Shown here: in pieces, positions 47,900 to 64,000 of the stretch | Numbering within the stretch: the first letter of the stretch is position 1 | Layout of the letters: every line of letters starts with the position of its first letter | Source: Ciona intestinalis | Lineage: Eukaryota > Chordata > Ascidiacea > Phlebobranchia > Cionidae | NCBI RefSeq assembly: GCF_000224145.3 | Contig: NC_020167.2 | Span: forward strand, 3,583,389-3,647,388 | Length of the DNA stretch: 64,000 nt | Direction: 5' to 3' | Notes under the pieces: generated by a model | Told to the model about the DNA's origin: nothing | The model's input: the letters and a program-made list of their open reading frames with translations, nothing else | The model's database searches: none | Made by a program: the position numbers and the translations under genes

Positions 47900-48400
47900 C
47901 ATCATGAATCTTAAATCGGATAAGCGTTATAAATGTGAAAACAAATATAAATTCTTCATATAAAACTTCGATCGCCAACGTTCCGAGAAAGTTTACAGGT
48001 CTCTTAATGTTTTTTTTGTTAAACCCTTTTCCTGCAATAAATTGAGGTATTCGGTAAAGGTGACCTGAACTATCTCTATCAACCTGTAATCCGCAGTACA
48101 CTAGGTCATTATATTCGCCGCATTTACTAACAATAACTTCATTAAAAACCTTTAAAGCATTCAAATTGAAGATCGACCGGCTGTGAAACAAGTACGTTTT
48201 AACCAAATTATTTAAGCGCGAATAACTATAGCGACAAGGTTATGCGGAACCAAGATTTACCAGGTAGTCAAACATTTAGCATAAAAAATATATTGTAAGA
48301 TTGTAAAATGAAAGACAATACTAAGAACAGAAGTTTAAGTTGCGATAATGAGTTTTACGTTGTATAAGACACCCCTTTGAACCACTCGTTAGAAAAGTGA

Positions 48401-48410
48401 TTTATAAAAA
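48401..48410 (+). promoter_or_regulatory. Probable TATA box of the ten-cysteine secreted protein gene
   Basis: TTTATAAAAA lies about 100 bp before the ATG at 48507, giving an expected start near 48431. The leader contains one eight-codon upstream ORF starting near 48469. Confidence 0.45.
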
Positions 48411-48506
48411 ACATCAGTAACATTTTGCATTACCTACGTTGTTTTGGAAAGCATTAGATACACATTGAATGCAAGGTATTTCTCGTTCTCTATAAGATAC
48501 TTCATA

Positions 48507-50072
48507 ATGTGTGGCTTATTTCGCACGGCAACTCTCGCGTTCTGTCTAATTGGAGTAGTGGTCAGTGCTCCGACGAAGTCATATGTGGAAGACATTCTAA
48601 AGAAAATGATACGGGAAGAAGAGGCTTCTCTTCCGCAGGAGCAGAATGACATCTCAAACTTCCGGAATTCCGACTACCAACCTCTGCGGAAAGAGTTCGG
48701 AAACAATGCAGTTAGGAAACGAAACGTTGCATTCGATAAACAGGAGGAATCTTGTGAAGATCTGGAGTGGTTCGTCTTTATTGGCAACATGCCAGCTTGT
48801 GGTATGTATATGCTGTGTGTGTTGTATCTTATAGGTATACAATATATTTGCATATTTCGATGAAATAATATGCTACAGTAGCAAGTGTGTATATAGAAAG
48901 TTGGCGTAAACATTTTTTTACGATAAAAATGTACTTTAACCGCCTGGATACATTCTTCCATGGTGGAATTGCAAAGCGACTTTTTAAAAGTAATGTACCG
49001 TTATTGAATGTTTTTTTTTCATTTCTGTTTAATATTATTAAATTCTCTTTACCGTGTATCTACCTGATCTGTTATTGAATGCGTGTTAATTACACCTCTG
49101 TTCACATATGAGCGAATAATCTGTACTTATCCCCAAATCCCCGTGAACGCAGATAATTTAAATTAAAAAATACTGCGTCTTTGTATTTAGTGGCCCCGCT
49201 GTGGCAGATCGGCTACGACCCAACGTACTGTAATAAAATGAAAAACGGTTGGGTCTATTGTGGATGTGATACTAACTTCACGCCTGGAATGGCGGAGGGA
49301 ATTGATACTTGTATAGACAAAGGTGAGACCTCAGGTCACATGCAGATCAAATGCGTACACCTGTCTATATTTATTACATGAGTTTATAAAATTGTATTCT
49401 AAACGATTTGTTCGTTTATTTTAATAAAGCCTGTTTATACAGGTATCTATGCTTTAAGTTTATTCCAACCGTTCAATATAACCTAAACATTGTTTTTTTG
49501 CAGCGGAGGCCAATTCTAGTGGTCGGTGTCATCTCCTGCCTTGTCCGAGCGATTTCTCTTGCGAAGAAACGATGCCGGGTGTTCGATTTGACTGCGTGAA
49601 AGCAGACGTGGTCGTTCCTACATGGGTAAGTAATTTTGGGTACGTTTTGCTACATGGAATGCTTTTCGTCAATCAGTTGTTCTTGTTCTTTGTCATGGTT
49701 ATTTCGCTAATACTGTTACAATTGATGACAATTGAAACACTATTTTAGTTAATTTTTTATGGTTAGCATGTATAACTTCAAACATTACATAATTACCGAA
49801 ACATTACAAATTATAATAAAAACAGTAGAACCATTAATCTCTTATTAAGTATTGGTGACTCTGCTGCCTCACCAACAATCTCTTCTCACAAGCACATAAA
49901 TACAGGATTTAAGCACGCGCTGATGCCTGAAACCATATATAGGGCGTTGTACGTTTAAGTAACTTGTATAATGGGACTAAAAAGGGGTTTTATTTTTGCA
50001 TGTAAAACTTTTAATCAAACAAATTACTTTCATTTCTAGTATAACAGCCAAGACAAACAAACGATGGAATAG
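48507..50072 (+). CDS. Small secreted cysteine-rich protein with propeptide-like N-terminus, four exons
   Basis: Exons 48507-48801, 49191-49322, 49504-49625 and 50040-50072 join in phase to 193 residues. Residues 1-20/21 are a signal peptide (MCGLFRTATLAFCLIGVVVSA). Residues 22-72 are charged, Cys-free and end in RKR (70-72), a plausible proprotein-convertase site. The remaining 121 residues hold ten cysteines, as in a five-disulphide fold, and one NSS sequon. The last four cysteines (GRCHLLPCPSDFSCEE...FDC) faintly recall colipase-fold proteins such as prokineticin or Dickkopf, but the first half lacks their CC pairs, so no family is assigned. An AATAAA at 50195-50200 follows the stop. The last exon encodes only ten residues and is the least certain; the frame could otherwise continue a few codons past 49625. 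Confidence 0.72.
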
Positions 50073-50194
50073 AACACCGAAGCTCATCCTGACACATTGA
50101 AAGTTTCTCTCCTTGTTCCGCTGTAAATTTGTATATTTTGTGTTTATTAATTTGTGTCAAATTGTCCAAATTATGTGTAAGGATAAGAAAACAC

Positions 50195-50200
50195 AATAAA
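50195..50200 (+). terminator. Polyadenylation signal of the cysteine-rich protein gene
   Basis: AATAAA 123 bp after the TAG at 50070-50072. Confidence 0.5.
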
Positions 50201-50553
50201 ACATTCGTGTAATGCAAATGGTACAATATATTGAAACAAAATGGAAAGGTCTCGGTCACGTCCCGTACAAATTTTCGCACATTGTAACGTTATGTTCATA
50301 GCGGATTTATGTTATATACCGTCAAACAATCCTGTAGCGCAGTGGTTAAAGCAAATAAGTCCAGACGATTTTACCCGATTTAAAGTTTGAACAGCCATGC
50401 CATCACTGTTCGCGTGAGGGTCATAGGAAAAGTTTAGAAATTGTTGAAACACACAGAAAGTGATGTCACCCAATCAGTATAAGTCAGAGACGTACTCTAG
50501 GAATGTCAAGCCCTCCTTCATGACTCTGCACACATACCACGGGCAACAATGTA

Positions 50554-50822
50554 GCACGGCTGCAATGGCAAAGTGGTTGGCGCGCCAGCGTGTAACCGTG
50601 AAGGTAATAGCTTCAAGGCTCGTCGCTGGTATCATTGTGGACGTATGTGAGATTGGCCATGGCAAAGTGGTTAGCGCGCCAGCCTTCAACGGTCAGGTAA
50701 TGGTTGCAAAGCTCGTCGCTGCTACCATTGTGGGCGTATGTGACATTGGGCAAAAAGAGAACACCCGTCATATCGACTGTCATTTCCCGGCCAAAGTAAG
50801 TTCCGTTTATCCATTCACTTTA
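50554..50822 (+). mobile_element. Compound SINE with two tandem tRNA-like heads
   Basis: The A-box-like 'ggcaaagtggttggcgcgcc' at about 50567 recurs as 'ggcaaagtggttagcgcgcc' at about 50662. Each is followed by a GCTTCAAGG- or GTTGCAAAG-type B-box region and the 'cgtcgctg...attgtgg...cgtatgtga' motif. One shared tail ('cactgtcatttcccggc'-like) ends the unit. Confidence 0.65.
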
Positions 50823-50946
50823 ATTGATTAATAGGTTAAATACGCGAAGATGTGTGGAAGTGCGAGTTTTATTTATATTGGCTCTATATGACCACTGGCA
50901 TACTGCGTGGCTCGTGACTGTACTAAATCAATATAAAACCCCTTGT

Positions 50947-51068
50947 CCACCGCTGTAGTTCGTTGGTTGGCGCGCTAACCCAGACTCCAGCAGTCCAGCG
51001 GGCATGGATTCAGGGCTCGTCGCTGTTACCGTTGTGGGCGTATGGGTCCTTGGGCAAGACACTAAAAA
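50947..51068 (+). mobile_element. SINE head fragment
   Basis: 'gttggttggcgcgctaaccc', 'ggattcagggctcgtcgct', 'gtgggcgtatgggtccttgg' match the SINE head. It lies about 260 bp upstream of the KIF3A start codon. Confidence 0.6.
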
Positions 51069-51330
51069 CGTCTTACACCGACTTCGTTCTATGACTTTGG
51101 TGTACTTATTTGTGTAGTTCGTTTTTTAGTTTTTAGATCTCAAATAAAAGAAATTTCTATAGTTCGGTCATAGACAACGTATAAGTTCGATCGCGGCACT
51201 TTAAATCAAGCGGTTACACAAAACATTCTCGAAAAAATTATTAAAGATTTATTTTATTCAACCTGATTATTCTTTTAGCCGTAGTAGAGCCATAGTATAT
51301 GCTGCAAAGCTGCTTTTGGTTGTCAAAACG

Positions 51331-59108
<7,778 letters not shown>

Positions 59109-59865
59109 CCAAGTTGAAAAGTGATGTTTGAATTTGAAAACCTGCATGGGAAAGTTCATCATCTTGACCTAAATCCTCCACTTTGCAACTTATTGGTTGC
59201 ACAAACCTTATGTAATGTTTTGAAAGATATTCGACATCGCAAACAAAACTGTCACAGTACTTGTATGGGTTATTATATGAATGCAATGATATTACAAGCA
59301 CAGCTGTGTTACAAACACACACAACAACAGCGAGTATTAAATTTACACACAGATATCCTTGAAGCGTAATCCTGTACCTCGAAATTAGCATGTCTGAGGT
59401 GACAAATTTAAGATAGGTGCTTAACGAACGCTGTTGTTATCAGGTGGTTAAAATCCACAGTAAAACATTTTGTAAACATTGCTACAATTATTAAAGGTTT
59501 GAGTTGTATGGTGCTACTTTATTTTTCTTTAACTATTTTGGTTCTACATTTGTACAGTATTTCATAGCACGACATGTTGTGTCCCGTATAATCGTTGATC
59601 ACTGTGTCAAAAAACTTCGGTGAATTTGAATAAAATATTGTGAATAAACGTTGATTGATACGTAGCAATGAGTTGTATGGCACAAACATGACCAGCCCTT
59701 GGGAGATAATACCGACACCGTAACGACAATATAAACTGGTGAAGGTTTACAATTCAACACATGGTCCTATTGTTGACATCGCGTATTTAGATATATTGTT
59801 TATTTCATGATTAAACATGAATGTTAGTAGTTTGAACCAGAGTCCGTATATAGACATGTGTTGGC
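59109..59865 (+). other. KIF3A 3' UTR and flank
   Basis: Holds two AATAAA hexamers (59629-59634 and 59643-59648), which would give a 3' UTR of about 540 nt. No other gene is seen before the tRNA array. Confidence 0.5.
59629..59648 (+). terminator. Paired polyadenylation signals, KIF3A
   Basis: AATAAA at 59629-59634 and again at 59643-59648, about 520-540 bp after the predicted TAA at 59106-59108. Confidence 0.5.
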
Positions 59866-59932
59866 CCCTTTAATTCTGAAACGTGAAGAGGCGCGCATGT
59901 CCGTAGTCGCATTTTGGTCTCGTTTATGCGTC

Positions 59933-60004
59933 TCCTACATGGTCTAGTGGTTAGGATTCCTGGCTTTCACCCAGGCGGCCCGGGTTCGATTCCCGGTGTA
60001 GGAA
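59933..60004 (+). tRNA. tRNA-Glu (anticodon TTC), pair 1
   Basis: 72 nt with a perfect 7-bp acceptor stem (tcctaca / tgtagga), D arm 'ggtctagtggttagga', anticodon arm cctgg-cTTTCac-ccagg, and T arm 'cccgggttcgattcccgg'. No intron and no encoded CCA, as expected in eukaryotes. Confidence 0.97.
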
Positions 60005-60011
60005 CATGTTA

Positions 60012-60082
60012 GCATTGGTGGTTCAGTGGTAGAATCCTCGCCTGCCACGCGGGGGGCCCGGGTTCGATTCCCGGCCAATGCA
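60012..60082 (+). tRNA. tRNA-Gly (anticodon GCC), pair 1
   Basis: 71 nt with acceptor stem gcattgg / ccaatgc, anticodon loop ctGCCac, and T arm 'cccgggttcgattcccgg'. Starts 7 nt after tRNA-Glu; a TTTT Pol III terminator begins 3 nt after its end. Confidence 0.97.
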
Positions 60083-60529
60083 AATTTTCTCACATTTTGT
60101 TAAAAGTAGACCACAAATTTGACAGCAGCACGGCTACGCAGCATTTATAACAAGTTCATTGCTGCGATAACTAACTTCAAAGGATATTTATTTATATTCA
60201 ACTTTTTATTACTAGAATGTTTTATTATTTTAACGTACAGTGACGGCTGAGTCGTTCTTATAACACGATTTTTAATACGATAGCCAGGTTGTCAGGTACG
60301 CTATAGCCATTCGATAATGGCGGTTGTTCCTGCTTATTTATTCAATACACAGTTAATTATATCATCTCATACCGGAACCTTTTTTGGGTGGGCACGCAGA
60401 AGTTAACATATAGATTGTTTCGTAAACAGTTGGTATGGTTGTTCCATGCCACGTCAGCTTTATAACCGGTTATATTTTAAATCTAAAACCACTTAATTTC
60501 TGAAAACTTGGAAACTTAGTGTGTTACAA

Positions 60530-60760
60530 TACTGACGTCACAATCAGCCTGCTCGCCAATCTTTGAAGCTGATTGGTTGGATTGCTCACGTGACTGAAGC
60601 CTCGCACCAGCTGATTACGCCTGCATTGATTGCTCTGCGCATAAAACGCCTCTTTTACAAAGCGCGTTACCACGTTTCATTCTAGTTGAAGTTGGTTCCA
60701 CACCAGGTTACAATAAGTGAGTTGGTTTCAAGAAGTTTTCCTGAAAGACTTGAGTAAGTA
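60530..60760 (+). promoter_or_regulatory. Promoter-like block between tRNA pairs, copy 1
   Basis: Clustered motifs: CRE palindrome tgacgtca, two CCAAT motifs in opposite orientation ('gccaatc', 'gattggtt'), E-boxes 'tcacgtgac' and 'cagctg', then TATA-like 'cataaaacg' near 60641. About 80-110 bp after the expected start are donor-like sites 'aataa|gtgagt' and 'cttga|gtaagt'. This looks like a Pol II promoter and non-coding first exon; the gene it serves is not visible. Confidence 0.45.
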
Positions 60761-60784
60761 CTATTTCATTACATTAGTATATAT

Positions 60785-60980
60785 TATAGTAGGATGGGAA
60801 AAGATGGGACACCTTTTTATTCTATTTTCTCGTCCCATTTGGAAGTAAACAAAGAGTATTCAAAGAATTATAAAATCGTATACTTACGAATCCTGTAGAA
60901 CGTTCCTAATAGTTTAAAACACGATTAGAATATTTGGATATTATGTGCCAAAGGTGTCCCGTCTTCCCCCGCCCTACCTT
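60785..60980 (+). mobile_element. MITE-like element within tandem unit 1
   Basis: Starts 'tatagtaggatgggaaaaga', ends 'cccgtcttcccccgccctac'; forward interior. The matching copy in the next unit is at 63094. Confidence 0.8.
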
Positions 60981-61369
60981 CTGTTACGTCATACTATTTA
61001 TTATAACATATACTTTTAATACATAATACAATACAGTTATATTATTGCACTACTTTATAAACAGTAACTATATGTTACAAATTGTGTGCCTAGCGTTTAT
61101 TACTTTATTGTCAAATATTCTTCACTACATTATGTTTCAAGAATCGCGATGATCTGTATCACGTCACACGCAGTATCCAAGTTCACATTAAGTTTCTCCT
61201 AGACGTTTTTTTTAAATCGTGTTTGTTAAATAATATACGTCTCACACTTAGTGTGTGTCATAAATTTGTGTTATTGGTTCTTTTAATGCGCCAACTCTAA
61301 AACGTGAAGAGGCTTGTTAAAGAGGCGCGCATGTCGGTAATCGGATTTTGGTCTCTTTTTGTATGCGTC

Positions 61370-61441
61370 TCCTACATGGTCTAGTGGTTAGGATTCCTGG
61401 CTTTCACCCAGGCGGCCCGGGTTCGATTCCCGGTGTAGGAA
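61370..61441 (+). tRNA. tRNA-Glu (anticodon TTC), pair 2
   Basis: Same 72-nt sequence as the copy at 59933, with the same flanks: 'gcgtc' before and 'catgtta' after. Confidence 0.97.
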
Positions 61442-61448
61442 CATGTTA

Positions 61449-61519
61449 GCATTGGTGGTTCAGTGGTAGAATCCTCGCCTGCCACGCGGGGGGCCCGGGT
61501 TCGATTCCCGGCCAATGCA
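61449..61519 (+). tRNA. tRNA-Gly (anticodon GCC), pair 2
   Basis: Identical to the copy at 60012; 7-nt spacer to tRNA-Glu and a T-run directly downstream. Confidence 0.97.
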
Positions 61520-61569
61520 AATTTTCTCACATTTTGTTTGAAGTTATAGATAACAAATTTGACTGCAAA

Positions 61570-61746
61570 ATCGGACACCCTTTTATTCGATGTCCTCGTT
61601 CCATTTGGAAGTAAACAAAGAACACCCGAGAAATTATAGAATAGTATATTTACGACTCCTGTAGAACGTTTTTAATTGTTTAAAACATGATCAGAATATT
61701 TGGATATTATGTGGTAAAGGTGTCCCGTCTTCCCCCACCCTACCTT
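61570..61746 (+). mobile_element. 5'-truncated MITE-like element
   Basis: Lacks the left inverted end and begins at 'cggacacccttttattcgat'; the right end 'ccgtcttcccccaccctacc' is present. Confidence 0.7.
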
Positions 61747-62246
61747 ATATTATGTCATACTATACCATATATACTGTTAATGTTTACTACAATACAGTTA
61801 TTGCACTACTTAATAAATAGTAATTATATGTTACAAGTTTGGTGTTTATTACTTTATTATAAATTATTCTTTATCACACTATGTTTCAAGGGTCGCGACG
61901 GTTGTTTATCACGTCACACGCAATATCTGGGTTCACACTCGCTGCGTGATGTCCGTCATAAGTTTCGTAGGGTTCCTTAGTTGGACCTAAACCATAAAGG
62001 GACAGTTGTACGCGTATACGCTGGCCCTTAATATCCGCGTTAAATTTAACTTTAAAGTATTTTTGCGTATTAACTTTCTTCTACTTGCGTATTTTTATTC
62101 GTCTATGTTCAATAATACACATTTCATACTTAGTGTGTGTCACACATTAGTGTTGGCGTTTTTAATTCTCCAACTCAAAAACGTGAAGAGGCTTGTTGAT
62201 GAGGCGCGCATGTGCGTACTCACATTTTGGTCTCGTTGTATGCGTC

Positions 62247-62318
62247 TTCTACATGGTCTAGTGGTTAGGATTCCTGGCTTTCACCCAGGCGGCCCGGGTT
62301 CGATTCCCGGTGTAGGAA
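62247..62318 (+). tRNA. tRNA-Glu (anticodon TTC), pair 3, acceptor-stem variant
   Basis: As the other copies, except position 2 is T (ttctaca / tgtagga), giving a U2:G71 wobble pair. The rest of the gene is unchanged, so it is probably still functional. Confidence 0.94.
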
Positions 62319-62325
62319 CATGTTA

Positions 62326-62396
62326 GCATTGGTGGTTCAGTGGTAGAATCCTCGCCTGCCACGCGGGGGGCCCGGGTTCGATTCCCGGCCAATGCA
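62326..62396 (+). tRNA. tRNA-Gly (anticodon GCC), pair 3
   Basis: Identical to the other copies, with the same 7-nt spacer and TTTT downstream. Confidence 0.97.
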
Positions 62397-62839
62397 AATT
62401 TTATCACATTTTGTTAAAAGTAGACAACAAATTTGACAGCAGCACGGCTACGCAGCATTTATAACAAGTTCATTGCTGCGATAACTAACTTTAAAGGATA
62501 TTTATTTATATTCAACTTTTTATTACTAGAATGTTTTATTATTTTAACGTACAGTGCGGCTGTGTCGTTCTTATATCACGATTTTTAATACGATAGCTAG
62601 GTTGTCAGGTATAGCCATTCGATAATGGCGGTTGTTCCTGCTTATTTATTCAATACACAGTTAATTATATCATCTCATACCGGAACCTTTTTTGGGTGGG
62701 CACGCAGAAGTTAACATATAGATTGTTTCGTAAACAGTTGGTGCAGTTGTTCCATGCCACATCAGCTTTATAACCGGTTATATTTTAAATCTAAAACCAC
62801 TTAGTTTCTGAAAACTTGGAAACTTAGTGTGTTACAATA

Positions 62840-63075
62840 CTGGCGCCACAATCAGCCTGCTCGCCAATCTTTGAAGCTGATTGGTTGGATTGCTCACGTG
62901 ACTGAAGCCTCGCACCAGCTGATTACGCCTGCATTGATTGCTCTGCGCATAAAACGCCTCTTTTACAAAGCGCGTTACCACGTTTCATTCTAGTTGAAGT
63001 TGGTTCCACACCAGGTTACAATAAGTGATTTGGTTTGAAGAAGTTTTCCTGAAAGATTTGAGTTAAGTACTATTT
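62840..63075 (+). promoter_or_regulatory. Promoter-like block between tRNA pairs, copy 2
   Basis: Matches the block at 60530, but the CRE is changed (ctgacgtcac to ctggcgccac) and both donor-like sites are altered (gtgagt to gtgatt; gagtaagt to gagttaagt). CCAAT, E-box and TATA-like motifs remain. Confidence 0.4.
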
Positions 63076-63093
63076 CATTACATTAGTATATAT

Positions 63094-63290
63094 TATAGTA
63101 GGGTGGGAAAAGATGGGACACCTTTTTATTCTATTTTCTCGTCCCATTTGGAAGTAAACAAAGAGTATTCAAAGAATTATAAAATCGTATACTTACGAAT
63201 CCTGTAGAACGTTCCTAATAGTTTAAAACACGATTAGAATATTTGGATATTATGTGCTAAAGGTGTCCCGTCTTCCCCCGCCCTACCTTC
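63094..63290 (+). mobile_element. MITE-like element within tandem unit 2
   Basis: Near-identical to the copy at 60785, at the equivalent position of the tandem unit. Confidence 0.8.
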
Positions 63291-63681
63291 TGTTACGTCA
63301 TACTATTTATTATAACATATACTTTTAATACATAATACAATACAGTTATATTATTGCACTACTTTATAAACAGTAAATATATATGTTACAAATTGTGTGC
63401 CTAGCGTTTATTACTTTATTGTCAAATATTCTTTACTACATTATGTTTCAAGAATCGCGATGATCTGTATCACGTCACACGCAGTATCCAGGTTCACATT
63501 AAGTTTCTCCTAGACGTTTTTTTTTAAATCGTGTTTGTTAAATAATATACGTCTCACACTTAGTGTGTGTCATAAATTTGTGTTATTGGTTCTTTTAATG
63601 CGCCAACTCTAAAACGTGAAGAGGCTTGTTAAAGAGGCGCGCATCTCGGTAATCGGATTTTGGTCTCTTTTTGTATGCGTC

Positions 63682-63753
63682 TCCTACATGGTCTAGTGGT
63701 TAGGATTCCTGGCTTTCACCCAGGCGGCCCGGGTTCGATTCCCGGTGTAGGAA
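63682..63753 (+). tRNA. tRNA-Glu (anticodon TTC), pair 4
   Basis: Identical to the copies at 59933 and 61370. Confidence 0.97.
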
Positions 63754-63760
63754 CATGTTA

Positions 63761-63831
63761 GCATTGGTGGTTCAGTGGTAGAATCCTCGCCTGCCACGCG
63801 GGGGGCCCGGGTTCGATTCCCGGCCAATGCA
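63761..63831 (+). tRNA. tRNA-Gly (anticodon GCC), pair 4
   Basis: Identical to the other three copies; 7-nt spacer and downstream T-run kept. Confidence 0.97.
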
Positions 63832-63882
63832 AATTTTCTCACATTTTGTTTGAAGTTAGATAACAAATTTGACTGCAAAATC

Positions 63883-64000
63883 GGACACCCTTTTATTCGA
63901 TGTCCTCGTTCCATTNTAGAAGTAAACAAAGAACACCCGAGAAATTAAAGAATAGTATATTTACGACTCCTGTGAACGTTTTTATTGTTTAAACATGATC
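63883..64000 (+). mobile_element. 5'-truncated MITE-like element cut by window end
   Basis: Equivalent to the copy at 61570, with the same missing left end, so the truncation predates the 2.3-kb duplication. Confidence 0.65.

Larger units (their letters stand above)
45531..48400. other. Intergenic DNA with two MITE-like copies
   Basis: No supported exon. A 103-codon minus-strand open frame at 47895-48206 starts beside a MITE copy but has no recognised family or splice support. Confidence 0.35.
59870..64000 (+). repeat. 2.3-kb tandem repeat carrying tRNA-Glu/tRNA-Gly pairs, second unit cut by window end
   Basis: Equivalent points recur at 2309-2314 bp: 59933 and 62247 (tRNA-Glu), 60012 and 62326 (tRNA-Gly), 60785 and 63094 (MITE), 61370 and 63682 (second tRNA-Glu). 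Each unit has two tRNA pairs, one long spacer (about 1.36 kb, with promoter-like block and MITE) and one short spacer (about 0.73 kb, with truncated MITE). Units are almost identical with scattered substitutions and small indels. One undetermined base lies at 63916. Confidence 0.9.

Noticed and set aside
60414-60760. Spliced-leader RNA gene suggested by 'cattctagttgaag' after a TATA-like site
   Set aside because: It only partly resembles the leader I remember for Ciona and lacks a clear leader donor at the right distance. Kept only as a promoter-like block.
61381-61578. 65-codon minus-strand frame across the tRNA pair, repeated at 63693
   Set aside because: Reverse complement of tRNA genes and flank; identical repeat of non-coding DNA, not a protein.

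Overview
The window reads as a compact genome from an invertebrate chordate, most likely a tunicate of the Ciona type. This is an inference from deuterostome-like proteins, short introns, AT-rich non-coding DNA, a very abundant short terminal-inverted-repeat element, and a tRNA-derived SINE with a tail ending in 'attcattca'. No database search was possible. Gene models were built by hand from reading frame, GT/AG splice sites and phase continuity. Every intron in the eight models has consistent phase.

Layout. 1-1200: no gene seen. 1201-3282 (-): neurochondrin. 4681-8022 (+): six-exon biogenic-amine GPCR of serotonin type 1 character, with a TATA box and three upstream ORFs. 8321-9605 (+): five-exon acidic single-pass membrane protein that I do not recognise. 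10261-23198 (+): SLC6 transporter of the taurine/GABA/creatine group (13 coding exons, far-upstream TATA box, possible extra in-frame first exon). 25103-27276 (-): secreted von Willebrand A protein. 29181-43976 (+): NEK1 kinase in 28 exons, interrupted by a 50-N gap that follows a false 583-bp duplication. 48507-50072 (+): small secreted ten-cysteine protein with a propeptide-like cleavage site. 51331-59108 (+): kinesin-2 motor KIF3A in 16 exons. 59933-64000: tandem array of four tRNA-Glu(UUC)/tRNA-Gly(GCC) pairs inside a 2.3-kb repeat.

Shared themes. NEK1 and KIF3A are both ciliary proteins, and KIF3A is a reported partner of the NEK1 coiled coil; here they lie about 7.4 kb apart on the same strand. 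The aminergic receptor, transporter and neurochondrin are all expected to act in neural tissue, but nothing in the sequence shows co-regulation. About fifteen copies of the ~200-bp inverted-repeat element and several SINE copies sit in introns and intergenic DNA, two of them right at NEK1 splice acceptors.

Most striking: each tRNA-Glu is followed after only 7 nt, with no T-run between, by tRNA-Gly, which suggests a dicistronic Pol III unit repeated four times. Between the pairs lies a duplicated Pol II-like promoter block whose two copies are diverging.
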